Positions 35,007 to 43,825 of a DNA stretch of 64,000 nt are shown here, piece after piece. The stretch is from Lachnospiraceae bacterium AM48-27BH (lineage in GTDB: Bacteria; Bacillota; Clostridia; Lachnospirales; Lachnospiraceae). The position numbers were made by a program, and so were the translations under genes. The first letter of the stretch is position 1, and every line of letters begins with the position of its first letter. The notes under the pieces were generated by a model. It was not told where the DNA came from. It searched no databases and was given only the letters and a program-made list of their open reading frames with translations. The DNA lies in contig QUFC01000001.1 of NCBI GenBank assembly GCA_003478355.1, forward strand, positions 186,001-250,000. Reading direction: 5' to 3'.

Positions 35007-36266
35007 TTGTTAGAGATTAAGATAAACGAGAATGAAAACGCTGCCAGAATTATTGTTGTAGGTGTAGGCGGCGCTGGTAATAATGCTGTAAACCGCATGG
35101 TAGATGAGAATATCGCAGGTGTAGAGCTGATCGGTATCAACACTGACCATCAGGCATTAAAGGATTGCAAAGCTCCGACTGCGATGCAGATCGGTGAGAA
35201 GCTGACCAAAGGCTTAGGCGCCGGCGCAAGACCGGAGATCGGTGAGAAAGCAGCAGAAGAAAGTTCCGAGGAACTGGCACAGGCACTGAAGGGCGCAGAC
35301 ATGGTATTCGTTACCTGTGGCATGGGTGGCGGTACTGGTACTGGAGCAGCTCCGGTTGTTGCTAAGATCGCAAAAGATATGGGAATTCTGACAGTTGGTA
35401 TCGTGACCAAACCTTTCCGTTTCGAGGCAAAGGCACGTATGGCTAACGCATTACAGGGTATTGAGCGTCTGAAGGAGAGCGTAGATACTTTGATCGTGAT
35501 CCCAAATGATAAATTATTAGAGATCGTAGACCGCAGAACTACTATGCCAGAGGCATTAAAGAAGGCAGATGAGGTTCTTCAGCAGTCTGTCCAGGGTATC
35601 ACAGACCTGATCAACGTACCTGGACTGATCAACTTAGACTTTGCAGATGTGCAGACTGTTATGACAGATAAGGGTATCGCTCACATCGGTATTGGTAAGG
35701 CAAAAGGCGATGATAAGGCGATCGAGGCTGTAAAACAGGCAGTATCCAGCCCACTGTTAGAGACTTCCATCGAGGGCGCTTCCCATGTGATCATCAACAT
35801 TTCTGGTGATATCAGCTTGATCGAGGCGAATGAGGCGGCAAGCTATGTTCAGGAGTTAGTAGGTGATGATGCCAACATCATCTTTGGTGCGATGTATGAT
35901 GAGAATGCCCAGGATGAAGCGACGATCACCGTGATCGCAACCGGTCTGAATGATGACGCCGGTTCTGTATCCCAGACGATGAACAATTTCAACACCTTTA
36001 ATTTAAAAAATGGGGCAGTAGAGGCAGCTGCAGCAGCACAGCCTCAGCAGAGTGCTCCACAGACAGCAGCGCCACGTTTTGCGACTGCCCGTCCTATGGG
36101 AACTACGACCGCACGTCCGGCAGCTTCTGGTGTCAGCTACGGCAGCCAGGCTCCAGCTCAGTCTGCCCAGACACAGATTCCAACCCCAACTCCGGTCATT
36201 CAGCCGCGTCCAACCGTAAAACCAGCTGATATTAATATCCCGGACTTCTTACGGAATAAAAGATAG
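35007..36266 (+). CDS. ftsZ: Cell-division GTPase FtsZ
   Basis: A 419-residue tubulin homologue that forms the Z-ring. TTG start at 35007 with AAAGGAGG 8 nt upstream. The tubulin signature [11 protein letters not shown], the N-terminal [13 protein letters not shown] motif, the T7 loop region [11 protein letters not shown] and the C-terminal peptide IPDFLRNKR, which docks partners such as FtsA or SepF, are all present. A Gln/Ala/Pro-rich linker spans about 320-405. It is the last gene of the cluster and is followed by a strong terminator. Confidence 0.98.
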   Translation: MLEIKINENENAARIIVVGVGGAGNNAVNRMVDENIAGVELIGINTDHQALKDCKAPTAMQIGEKLTKGLGAGARPEIGEKAAEESSEELAQALKGADMVFVTCGMGGGTGTGAAPVVAKIAKDMGILTVGIVTKPFRFEAKARMANALQGIERLKESVDTLIVIPNDKLLEIVDRRTTMPEALKKADEVLQQSVQGITDLINVPGLINLDFADVQTVMTDKGIAHIGIGKAKGDDKAIEAVKQAVSSPLLETSIEGASHVIINISGDISLIEANEAASYVQELVGDDANIIFGAMYDENAQDEATITVIATGLNDDAGSVSQTMNNFNTFNLKNGAVEAAAAAQPQQSAPQTAAPRFATARPMGTTTARPAASGVSYGSQAPAQSAQTQIPTPTPVIQPRPTVKPADINIPDFLRNKR

Positions 36267-36300
36267 GAAGGCACTGAATAGTTACTTATAAAGAATAAAA

Positions 36301-36351
36301 ATGCAGTTTCAGAAGAAAGTCTAAGGATTCTTCTGAAACTGCATTTTTTTT
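36301..36351 (+). terminator. Terminator of ftsZ
   Basis: A perfect 17-bp stem (36301-36317 with 36328-36344), 10-nt loop, then a T-tract to 36351 that runs into dispersed-repeat copy 3. Confidence 0.9.
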
Positions 36352-36471
36352 GTGTCATAGGAAATTCGCTCTATGACACAAAAAACGCTCCGCGGGATCG
36401 CACTGCGGCGGAGTGGAAGTGTGTCGCTAAAGCGACCCGCTGCAGGCGGAGAATCCTGCGAGCAGGATTCT
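36348..36471 (+). repeat. Structured dispersed repeat, copy 3
   Basis: Same order of parts as the other copies: stem 1 (36348-36360 with 36371-36383), the GC-rich middle with CTGCGGCGG, the inner hairpin GTCGC TAAA GCGAC, and the terminal hairpin (36450-36459 with 36462-36471). Stem 1 differs from copies 1 and 2 in both arms at once (GATTTC becomes GTGTC, GAAATC becomes GACAC), so pairing is kept. The terminal hairpin is not followed by a T-tract here. Confidence 0.85.
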
Positions 36472-36478
36472 ATGTTAT

Positions 36479-36549
36479 GTCAGCTTACGCTGACCAGGAT
36501 CACGCGTCAAGTCTCACGGACGTTGCGACTTGAATGCGTTAAAGTAATA
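36479..36549 (+). other. Two further hairpins after repeat copy 3
   Basis: GTCAGC TTAC GCTGAC (36479-36494) and a longer pairing ACGCGTCAAGTC (36502-36513) with GACTTGAATGCGT (36537-36549) with one bulge. They fill the gap between the repeat and the frl promoter. They may be a separate palindromic unit or an extension of the repeat. Confidence 0.45.
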
Positions 36550-36570
36550 TAAAAAATATGTAAAAAGATG

Positions 36571-36625
36571 TTGACAAATATTATATAACGTTATATGATA
36601 ATAGTACATCATATAGTTATATAAC
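36571..36625 (+). promoter_or_regulatory. Promoter and palindromic operators of the frl-type operon
   Basis: TTGACA (36571-36576), 17-bp spacer, TATGAT (36594-36599). A perfect 14-bp palindrome ATATAACGTTATAT (36583-36596) lies in the spacer and enters the -10. A second perfect palindrome GTTATATAAC (36616-36625) lies just after the expected start point. Both suit repression by a dimeric regulator, most simply the GntR/UTRA protein encoded at the end of the operon. Confidence 0.65.
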
Positions 36626-36658
36626 AACACAAAACAATACAAGGATGGAGGAACAATT

Positions 36659-37636
36659 ATGAAGCAGGAGCACATTGATCAGATCAACAAAGCAGTTGCA
36701 GCAGTTGCAGCAAAGAAGAACATCAACCACTTCTATTTTGTAGCATGTGGCGGTTCTCAGGCATTTATGATGCCAGCACAGTTTATGTTTGATAAGGAGA
36801 TTGATATCCCGGCAGGCATTTATACATCAAATCAGTTTGTACATGAGGAGCCAAAGGCATTAGGTCCGGATTCTGTTGTAATCACCTGTTCTCATTCTGG
36901 CAACACACCAGAGACAGTAAAGGCAACAGAGATTGCAAGAGCCAAAGGAGCAACAACCATCGCATTATCCAATTTAGTAGATTCTCCACTGTGGAAAGCA
37001 GCTGAGTATCCAATTCACTATGATTGGGGCAAAGAGGCAGATGCCAGCGATTTAAATAAGGCAGTGTTATACTCCCTGATCTTCCGTATTCTGGATGCGG
37101 TTGCACCAAGCGATAAGTTCAAAGAGGGTATTGCTTCTGTAGAGCATATCAACGATGTTCTTGAGAAAGCAAAAGCACAGTATGCAGATACCTTAAAAGA
37201 GTGGGGCAAGAAATATAAGAGAGAGAAACTGATCTACACCATGGGCAGCGGTGCCTGCTACGGTGAGGCATATTCCTTCGCAATCTGCCTGTTAATGGAG
37301 ATGCAGTGGATCCATTCTAACTGCATTCACTCTGGTGAGTATTTCCATGGTCCATTTGAGGTAACTGATTATGATGTTCCATTCATCATCATCAAGGGAC
37401 TTGGCTCTACCAGACCACTGGATGAGAGAGCATACAACTTCTGCAAGAAGTATTCTGACAGCATCATGTTAGTTGATTGTGAGGACTTTGATATGACCGG
37501 TATCGCTGAGAGCGTAAGAGAGTACTTTGCACCATTGGTTGCAGGCGCAGTTCTTCGTTCCTTGGCTGATGAGTTTGCATATCAGAGAGGCCATGATCTT
37601 GGCGTTCGCCGTTACATGTGGAAGATGGAATATTAA
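36659..37636 (+). CDS. frlB: SIS-domain fructosamine-6-phosphate deglycase (FrlB-like)
   Basis: A 325-residue protein with two sugar-isomerase domains. It shares with FrlB the YFVACGGSQAF opening, VITCSHSGNTPETVKA, IYTMGSGACYGEAYSFAICLLMEMQ, and the SGEYFHGPFEV block with its active-site Glu and His. FrlB cleaves fructoselysine 6-phosphate to glucose 6-phosphate and lysine. The nearby FrlD-like kinase supports the fructosamine assignment; the exact amino acid part of the substrate is unknown. GGAGG is 7 nt before the ATG. First gene of the operon. Confidence 0.85.
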   Translation: MKQEHIDQINKAVAAVAAKKNINHFYFVACGGSQAFMMPAQFMFDKEIDIPAGIYTSNQFVHEEPKALGPDSVVITCSHSGNTPETVKATEIARAKGATTIALSNLVDSPLWKAAEYPIHYDWGKEADASDLNKAVLYSLIFRILDAVAPSDKFKEGIASVEHINDVLEKAKAQYADTLKEWGKKYKREKLIYTMGSGACYGEAYSFAICLLMEMQWIHSNCIHSGEYFHGPFEVTDYDVPFIIIKGLGSTRPLDERAYNFCKKYSDSIMLVDCEDFDMTGIAESVREYFAPLVAGAVLRSLADEFAYQRGHDLGVRRYMWKMEY

Positions 37637-37763
37637 TTTCAGGACATCAAGGGACTGAATAGGCGATTCCAGATTATATCGGTAAAAGGACGACGGGGTT
37701 CTGGCATTTGAGCAAAGCTGGATTCCGTCGTCTTATTACAAAGAGTGACAGGAGGATATTATT

Positions 37764-39113
37764 ATGAAGATGAAACACGCAGCAGCATTATCCATGGCAG
37801 CGCTGATGGGCCTTTCCTTAGTAGGATGTGGTGGAAGCAGCGCCGGAACAGAAACTACTGCAGCAGCTGATTCGAAAGCAGCAGAGACAAAAGCAGCAGA
37901 TAATGCAGGTTCCGCAGATGGAGAACAGGTAGTCATCAATTTCTTCCATCGCTGGCCAAATGATCCAAAGAACTCTATGTTCAAAGAGCTGGTTCAGGAG
38001 TATATGGATGAGAATCCAAACGTGACCATCAATATGGACTGCATTTTAAATGATCAGTACAAAGAGAAAATCCGTATGATCGTTGGTACCGATGAGGTTC
38101 CGGATATTTTCTCTTCCTGGTCCGGTACATTCGCACAGGAAATGATTGCTTCTGGCAATGTTGCTCCATTAAATGATATGTATGAGGCAGATAAAGACTG
38201 GTCTTCCCAGATTGCCCAGGCAAGTGTGGATAAATTCACATTTGACGGACAGATCTATGCAGTTCCGTGGTCTCAGGATGGTAAAGTGTTCTACTACAAT
38301 AAGAAAATTTTTGAGGAGAACAACTTAACCGTTCCAACCACATGGAATGAGTTTATCGCAACTCTGGACGCATTAAAGGCAGCCGGTTATGAGACTCCGG
38401 TCATCGCAGGTCTGGCAGACAGCTTTGAGTCCCTTCACTACTTAGGAACCATGAACCAGAGAATGATCGATCCAGAGACTCTGGCTAAGGATTACGATGC
38501 CGCAACTGGTGAATTCACAGATCCTGGTTATACAGAGGTTCTGGAAAAATGGCAGCAGTTAACCTCCTACATGGGAGAGATGAGCACAGCCATCGATCAT
38601 GAGACTGCAAGAAATACCTACTTTGCAACCGGTGAAGCACCAATCATGTACATGCAGTTTGCAGAGATCCCGATGTTAGAGAAATCCATTCCGGATGATT
38701 TCGAGTACGGCTTCTTCAATTTCCCTGCATTTGAAGATGGCAAGGGTGATCCAAATGAGTTGACAGGAGCTCCAGAAGGCTTTATGATCAGCAATAAAGC
38801 AAAGAACCCAGAAGAATGCCAGAAATTCTTAAAATGGTTGGTAAGCAAGAAGGGCGGCGAGTACTTAACTACAAAATGTGGTGATATCTCCTCCGTTGCA
38901 GGCGCAGTAGACGAGACCAATGCATTACCGGCTCAGTTAGAGGCTATGGATATTATCCAGAGTGCAAGCAAATTAACCCCTTGGTTTGACAACGCATGTG
39001 ATCCGGCAGTATATACCGTATATGGCCAGATGGCACAGGCAATCGCTACTGGTGATGAGACACCAGAGAGCGCTATGGAGCAGGTAAGAGAGGCAGCAGC
39101 TTCCTTACACTAA
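37764..39113 (+). CDS. ABC transporter solute-binding lipoprotein (family 1)
   Basis: A 449-residue extracellular binding protein of the sugar/oligosaccharide family. The signal peptide ends LMGLSLVGC (Cys22). An Ala/Glu/Thr-rich linker precedes the binding fold: FFHRWPNDPKN, NVTINMDCILNDQYKEKIRMI, DIFSSWSG and the C-terminal LKWLVSKKGGEYL. A weak stem (GACGACGG / CCGTCGTC, about 37690-37733) lies between frlB and this gene and may tune the ratio of their products. It would capture the fructosamine or related compound for the two permeases encoded next. Confidence 0.9.
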   Translation: MKMKHAAALSMAALMGLSLVGCGGSSAGTETTAAADSKAAETKAADNAGSADGEQVVINFFHRWPNDPKNSMFKELVQEYMDENPNVTINMDCILNDQYKEKIRMIVGTDEVPDIFSSWSGTFAQEMIASGNVAPLNDMYEADKDWSSQIAQASVDKFTFDGQIYAVPWSQDGKVFYYNKKIFEENNLTVPTTWNEFIATLDALKAAGYETPVIAGLADSFESLHYLGTMNQRMIDPETLAKDYDAATGEFTDPGYTEVLEKWQQLTSYMGEMSTAIDHETARNTYFATGEAPIMYMQFAEIPMLEKSIPDDFEYGFFNFPAFEDGKGDPNELTGAPEGFMISNKAKNPEECQKFLKWLVSKKGGEYLTTKCGDISSVAGAVDETNALPAQLEAMDIIQSASKLTPWFDNACDPAVYTVYGQMAQAIATGDETPESAMEQVREAAASLH

Positions 39114-39158
39114 TCAGCGATCCGTCGGCTGGCGGAGAGCATGCAAAATGAAGTTTGT

Positions 39159-39183
39159 CAGGGGCAGCCATAAGCTGTCCCTG
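39159..39183 (+). other. Intra-operon stem-loop between binding protein and permease genes
   Basis: CAGGGGCAGC / GCTGTCCCTG with a 5-nt loop and one wobble, no T-tract. Such stems often protect the upstream part of the mRNA, which would keep the binding protein in excess over the permeases. Confidence 0.55.
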
Positions 39184-39197
39184 GTACAGACGAAAAG

Positions 39198-40097
39198 ATG
39201 GGATGGATGATTTTGACGAAGAAAAGAAATTTTGAAGCATTTATTTTTGTAGTACCGGCGCTTCTGATCCTTGGTACATTTGTATATTTTCCTTTAATTA
39301 AAAATATTATATACAGCTTTCAGTCATTTACACTTTCTTCAACTACCAGGGAATGGGTGGGACTGGCTAATTACAAGCAGCTTTTTTCCGACAAGATTAT
39401 CCTTGCCTGTCTGAAAAACAATATCCTCTATGCAGTGATCTCCATTATCGTACAGGTTGGTTTTGGACTGGTGCTGGCTGCTGTTCTGGAGGATGCGGTA
39501 TTTCAAAAAGCTGCACCATTTTTCAGAAGTGTTTATTTTATTCCGACGGTTGTTTCCATGACCGTTGTGTGCCTGTTGTTTAAATTTGTGTATAATCCGC
39601 AGATGGGCCTGCTGAACAGCTTTTTGCAGGCAGTAGGATTAGACAACCTGACAAAGATCTGGCTGGGAAGCAAGAAAACTGCCATGTATGCAGTGATCGC
39701 TGTATCCCAGTGGCAGAGTACCGGATATGTCACCATGCTTTTTATCGTGGCGATCCAGAAAATTCCGAAAGATTTATATGAAGCTGCGGAAGTAGACGGT
39801 GCGGGAAAGATCAAAAAGTTCTTTTATATTACCGTTCCGCAGGTGAAACAGATGTTCTTTGTCACGATGATCTTGACAGTAGTAGGCGCGTTTACCGTCT
39901 TTAATGAACCATATATCTTAACTGGCGGCGGTCCTGGTACGGCGACCATGGTATTGTCCCTGCACATGTATCAGACCGGATTTATCAAAAATAACATGGG
40001 CTATGCTTCCGCCATTGCAATGCTGATCTTTGTGATCACGGCTGTGTTATCTTCTGTGCAGTTCTTCAGCTATGGCACAGAAAAGGAGGGACGCTGA
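39198..40097 (+). CDS. ABC transporter permease (MalF type)
   Basis: A 299-residue membrane protein with six predicted segments. The EAA loop reads YEAAEVDGAGKIKKFFYITVP. It pairs with the next gene product as the channel for the binding protein above. No strong ribosome binding site is seen at ATG 39198, so the start could be a few codons further in. No ATPase gene lies in the operon; carbohydrate transporters of this class often share a distant MsmK-type ATPase. Confidence 0.9.
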   Translation: MGWMILTKKRNFEAFIFVVPALLILGTFVYFPLIKNIIYSFQSFTLSSTTREWVGLANYKQLFSDKIILACLKNNILYAVISIIVQVGFGLVLAAVLEDAVFQKAAPFFRSVYFIPTVVSMTVVCLLFKFVYNPQMGLLNSFLQAVGLDNLTKIWLGSKKTAMYAVIAVSQWQSTGYVTMLFIVAIQKIPKDLYEAAEVDGAGKIKKFFYITVPQVKQMFFVTMILTVVGAFTVFNEPYILTGGGPGTATMVLSLHMYQTGFIKNNMGYASAIAMLIFVITAVLSSVQFFSYGTEKEGR

Positions 40098-40942
40098 TGG
40101 CTAAAAAACAATTAAAACGAAAAAGAATCGGAGTGGGAGAGGTGATCTGGTTTCTTATTCTCTGTCTCCTGGCCTTCCTTATTATTTATCCTTTGTGCTG
40201 GATTCTTATGTCTTCTTTCAAGGACTATCAGGGAATCTATGGTGATGTCTGGGGACTTCCTAAAAAATTGCTCTGGAGCAACTATGTGACTGCATGGAAT
40301 AAGGGTATTTCCCTTTACTTCGTAAACAGTTTGATCGTTACCATTGCTACCTTGATCGGCGTGGTGTTTGTTGCATCCTTTGCGGCATTTGGTGTGTGCC
40401 AGATCAAAGGAAAACTCGGAAACTTTGTGTTTCTGTTCTGCCTGTGCGGACTTCTTCTTTCTCCGCAGGTATGCTTACTTCCGCTTTTTATGTTATTAAA
40501 AACTCTGAAACTGAAAAACACCCTGTGGGCCATGATCTTTCCGTATATTGCATTCCGTCTTCCGGTGTCCATTATGCTGATCCGCTCTTTCTTCGTAGGA
40601 ATTTCCAAGGAAATGGAAGAGGCAGCTATCATTGATGGTGCAACCTTGTTTCAGATTTATAAGACCATCTATCTGCCGTTGTCCAAGCCGATCATGTCTA
40701 CAGTCATTATCATGACAGCATATTATGCATGGAATGAATTCGTGTTTGCAACGATCTTTGTGGACAGCTCCAAGCTTCGTACCATTCCGGTTGGTCTGAT
40801 GACCTTCAGTGATGGTCTGATGACGGAGTGGGGCGTGGTTCTGGCTGGTATGGTGATTGCCTGCCTGCCGATCATGATCCTGTTTATTGCAATGCAGAAG
40901 AACTTCGTCAGAGGTATGACGGCTGGTTCTGTGAAGGGCTGA
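40097..40942 (+). CDS. ABC transporter permease (MalG type)
   Basis: A 281-residue membrane protein with six segments and the EAA loop EEAAIIDGATLFQIYKTIYLPLSKP. Its ATG overlaps the stop of the first permease by one base (TGATG), with AGGAGG just upstream. It forms the heterodimeric channel with that protein. Confidence 0.92.
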   Translation: MAKKQLKRKRIGVGEVIWFLILCLLAFLIIYPLCWILMSSFKDYQGIYGDVWGLPKKLLWSNYVTAWNKGISLYFVNSLIVTIATLIGVVFVASFAAFGVCQIKGKLGNFVFLFCLCGLLLSPQVCLLPLFMLLKTLKLKNTLWAMIFPYIAFRLPVSIMLIRSFFVGISKEMEEAAIIDGATLFQIYKTIYLPLSKPIMSTVIIMTAYYAWNEFVFATIFVDSSKLRTIPVGLMTFSDGLMTEWGVVLAGMVIACLPIMILFIAMQKNFVRGMTAGSVKG

Positions 40943-41005
40943 TCAAACGGAGACAAATAAGAAACCCTGTGAGTATTATTGACGAAAAATGGAGGAAATC
41001 GTGAT

Positions 41006-41821
41006 ATGAAGCTGATTGCGATCGGTGATAATGTAACTGACTGTTATATGGATGAGGGAGTATATTTCCCAGGCGGCAATGCTGTCAATGTAGCGGTAAA
41101 CTGCAAGAAAAATGGTGCGGAAAAGGTCAATTATATTGGTGTTTTTGGTGATGATGAGCGTGCAGACTACATCAAGCAGTGTCTGACGGAGGAGGGTGTT
41201 ACCTATGACCGTTCCAGAAAGGTATATGCCCACACCGCGCAGCCAAGAGTTTATTTAAAGGATGGAGACCGGGTGTTTGCGCCGGGGCTCCGTGACAGTT
41301 GTCAGCATTTATTTTCTATTAAGATCGTAAAAGAGGATGAAGAGATCATTAAGGACTATGATATCTGCCATACCAGCTGCTATTCCAATCTGGAGTATGA
41401 ACTGGAAGAACTGGCAAAGATCTGCAGCGTATCGTTCGACTTTTCTGAGAAAAGAGACGAGGAGTACCTGGAGAGAACCTGTCCGTATCTTACCTTTGCG
41501 TTCTTCTCTGGTTCTGATATGAGCGAGGAGGAATGTGAGAAATTTGCAAAGCATGTCCATGAACTGGGAACCAGGATCGTAGGCATCACCAGAGGCTCTA
41601 AGGGTGCGATTTTCTACGATGGAGAGAAGTTTTATCATCAGGGCATCAAAAAAGTGGATGCAGTGGATACCATGGGCGCAGGAGACAGCTTTATTGCAGG
41701 ATTTCTGACTGCTTATGGTGATGGCAGATCTATGGAAGCGGCTCTGGATTACGCAGCAGAGCGTTCAGCCCTTACCTGCACGATAAGAGGGGGATTTGGT
41801 CACCCACATCCATTAGACTAA
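41006..41821 (+). CDS. frlD: PfkB-family fructosamine kinase (FrlD-like)
   Basis: A 271-residue ribokinase-fold enzyme. It matches FrlD in IAIGDNVTDCY...GGNAVNVAVNCKKNGA, in YDICHTSCYSNLEYE, in SFDFSEKRDEEYL...PYLTFAFFS, and in the ATP/catalytic motif DTMGAGDSFIAGF, where the second Asp is the base. FrlD phosphorylates fructoselysine at C6, giving the substrate of FrlB. ATG 41006 is chosen with GGAGG 10 nt upstream. Together with frlB this defines the operon as fructosamine catabolism. Confidence 0.88.
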   Translation: MKLIAIGDNVTDCYMDEGVYFPGGNAVNVAVNCKKNGAEKVNYIGVFGDDERADYIKQCLTEEGVTYDRSRKVYAHTAQPRVYLKDGDRVFAPGLRDSCQHLFSIKIVKEDEEIIKDYDICHTSCYSNLEYELEELAKICSVSFDFSEKRDEEYLERTCPYLTFAFFSGSDMSEEECEKFAKHVHELGTRIVGITRGSKGAIFYDGEKFYHQGIKKVDAVDTMGAGDSFIAGFLTAYGDGRSMEAALDYAAERSALTCTIRGGFGHPHPLD

Positions 41822-41888
41822 GACAGTTGTGAAAAAAGTGAATGAAAGGTAACGGAATAGTTACAACGAAAGTATAAGTTTGAGTAGG

Positions 41889-41930
41889 AAATGGACTGGT
41901 GTGAACAATACAGCAGTCCATTTTATTTCA
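41889..41930 (+). terminator. Terminator after frlD
   Basis: AAATGGACTG (41889-41898) pairs with CAGTCCATTT (41914-41923), followed by TATTTC. Moderate strength; it may allow read-through into the PHP and regulator genes. Confidence 0.65.
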
Positions 41931-41958
41931 AAAACTGGTGGGAATGGGAGGTAGAACT

Positions 41959-42771
41959 ATGTTATACATGGATTATCATGTACATTGCCAGAACTCGCCG
42001 GACAGTTCAGAGCCTCTGGAGGAGATCTGTAAAGGGGCAATAGATGCAGGAATCAAAGAGATCATGGTCACAGATCATTACGAGATGTTCACAGATGATT
42101 TTGGGAGAAAGGCATATCAGCCGGAGTATTTAACGCAGTGTCTGGAGTCTGTGCTGCAGTGCCGGGAGAAATTTAAAGACCAGCTTTATGTGGGATTTGG
42201 AACGGAATTGGGGCAGATCCACCTTCAGCCGGCGGCGGCAGCACAGGTAACGAAAAGCTTCCCCTTCGATTTTGTCATTGCTTCCTTTCATAAAATTGAC
42301 AATTTGGATCTAAAAGGATATGATTATCATAAGACAAATTGCAGGATCTTGAAAGAACGATATCTGGATGGTTTGCTTGCAATCGCCAGAACAGGGGATT
42401 TCGATTGTATGGGGCATGTGGATCTGATCAAGCGTTATGCCGCGGGTCAGGGAGTCAGCATACGGCTGGAAGAGGATGAAGAGGCGGTCCGGGAGCTGTT
42501 TCGGATTCTGGTAAACAGAAATAAGGGAATCGAGATCAATACATCAGGTCTTCGGCAGGCTGTAAAAGAACAATTTCCGTCGAGGACGCTTTTGAAGTGG
42601 TATCGGGAAGAGGGCGGGACCATTGTGACGGTCGGTTCTGACGCTCACTGCAGACAGGATGTGGGAAAAGGCATCCAGGAGGCAGAAAAACTGCTCCAGG
42701 AACTTGGTTTCCCCTATATCAGCAGGTTCCGTGAAAGAAAGCTGCTACAAGAGAAAGTCATGATTCGGTAG
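41959..42771 (+). CDS. PHP-domain phosphoesterase, histidinol-phosphatase-like
   Basis: A 270-residue metal-dependent phosphoesterase of the PHP superfamily. DYHVHCQNSPDS gives the first H-x-H metal site, VTDHYEM the second, GTELGQ and GSDAHCRQDVG later ligands. Family members include HisK-type histidinol phosphatases. Here no histidine genes are near and the gene sits between frlD and the GntR regulator, so it may act on a phosphorylated intermediate or by-product of the operon. ATG 41959 has GGGAGG 7 nt upstream. Confidence 0.8.
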   Translation: MLYMDYHVHCQNSPDSSEPLEEICKGAIDAGIKEIMVTDHYEMFTDDFGRKAYQPEYLTQCLESVLQCREKFKDQLYVGFGTELGQIHLQPAAAAQVTKSFPFDFVIASFHKIDNLDLKGYDYHKTNCRILKERYLDGLLAIARTGDFDCMGHVDLIKRYAAGQGVSIRLEEDEEAVRELFRILVNRNKGIEINTSGLRQAVKEQFPSRTLLKWYREEGGTIVTVGSDAHCRQDVGKGIQEAEKLLQELGFPYISRFRERKLLQEKVMIR

Positions 42772-42860
42772 GTCCGGGAATCCGCCGTGCGGAGCAATCC
42801 GGTATCAGAGGGTTAAAGGTTTTGGCCCCCAACATCATATAATTGAATAGGAGAAAGAGC

Positions 42861-43628
42861 ATGCTGCATCAGAATGCGTCCATACCGTTGTACGAACAAC
42901 TGAAAAATGCGATCAGAAAGGAAATCAATGAAAAGAAGTATTCCCCCGGTGATCGTATGCCAAGTGAGGCAGAATTAGAAAAGCTGTATCATGTCAGCAG
43001 AATTACTGTGCGCAGGGCGATCAAAGAGCTGTGTGATGAAGAAGTGCTGGTCAGAAGACAGGGGAAAGGAACCTTTGTTATTGGCGAGGAGAACAGGACC
43101 AGACTGGATTGTGGGGTTAAGGGATTTCATGAGTCCGTTCAAAGCAATGGAAGAAATGTATCATCGGAAATTGTGGATAAGCAGATCATAAAAGTGACTG
43201 CGTCTTATGCAAGGGATCTGGAAATAGATCCAGATGATGAGGTTGTTTATCTGAAGCGTGTGATGTATGCAGATGACAAGCCGATCATGATCGACAATAA
43301 CTATATTCCGGTGAAACGTTTCCCTGGGATTTATGAGAAGCTGACGGGGGATGTGGCGCTCTATAAGTTGTTAGAAACCGAATATGGGGTTTTTCTGGAG
43401 AAATACTATAAGGTCCTGAAGGTCCAGAAAGCCAACAAAGAGATGAGCCGTTTGTTGAAATGCAAAGTAGGAGATCCTATGTTTGACCTGCTTAAGCTGA
43501 CTTTTGATAAAAATGACAGAGCACAGATCATATCCGTGTCGATATTAAAGGGCGAAGATACCTATTATGTACTCTCGAATGAAGATGGAGACGAGATCAA
43601 GCACAGCGGCATGAGGTGGAAGTTTTAA
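42861..43628 (+). CDS. GntR/HutC-family regulator with UTRA domain
   Basis: A 255-residue regulator. The N-terminal winged helix (about 5-72) contains PLYEQLKNAIRKEI, PGDRMPSEAELEKLYHVSRITVRRAIKEL and RRQGKGTFV. The UTRA effector domain (about 90-240) has YLKRVMYADDKPIMIDNNYIP. Its place after the fructosamine genes makes it the likely local regulator, with a sugar phosphate as probable effector. ATG 42861 follows AGGAG by 7 nt. Confidence 0.9.
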   Translation: MLHQNASIPLYEQLKNAIRKEINEKKYSPGDRMPSEAELEKLYHVSRITVRRAIKELCDEEVLVRRQGKGTFVIGEENRTRLDCGVKGFHESVQSNGRNVSSEIVDKQIIKVTASYARDLEIDPDDEVVYLKRVMYADDKPIMIDNNYIPVKRFPGIYEKLTGDVALYKLLETEYGVFLEKYYKVLKVQKANKEMSRLLKCKVGDPMFDLLKLTFDKNDRAQIISVSILKGEDTYYVLSNEDGDEIKHSGMRWKF

Positions 43629-43684
43629 TGCAGCTGATCCGTACAGTCGGGCGATAAATATGGTATCTAATATGATAAGAATGG

Positions 43685-43728
43685 GCAGTTTTGAGAATAT
43701 GAAAGTGATTCTCAGGGCTGCTTTTTTT
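43685..43728 (+). terminator. Terminator of the frl-type operon
   Basis: GCAGTTTTGAGAAT (43685-43698) pairs with ATTCTCAGGGCTGC (43708-43721) using three G-U pairs, then seven Ts. The T-tract touches the Spo0A-type box of the next unit. Confidence 0.8.
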
Positions 43729-43793
43729 GTCGAAAACTTTTTTGGATCAGCTTCCCTGGTTTGACAAATTCTGCATGGCAAACCTCCTATAAT
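43728..43793 (+). promoter_or_regulatory. spoIIG promoter with Spo0A box and 21-bp spacer
   Basis: TGTCGAA at 43728-43734 is a perfect 0A-box core. TTGACA (43761-43766) and TATAAT (43788-43793) are consensus hexamers but 21 bp apart. The Bacillus subtilis spoIIG promoter is known for the same design: good hexamers at 22 bp, made active by phosphorylated Spo0A bound upstream and over the -35. TTTGACAAA around the -35 is a weak second 0A-like match. Confidence 0.75.
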
Positions 43794-43825
43794 GTGGTTT
43801 ATGAGACAGGGGGCTGTTTAAGGAT

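Noticed and set aside
41850..41870. Recurring GTAAC/GTTAC blocks (near 15520, 36280, 41850, 44718-44750) as a regulatory family
   Set aside because: The matches are short, differ in spacing and orientation, and could be chance in AT-rich gaps. They were not strong enough to report as a feature.
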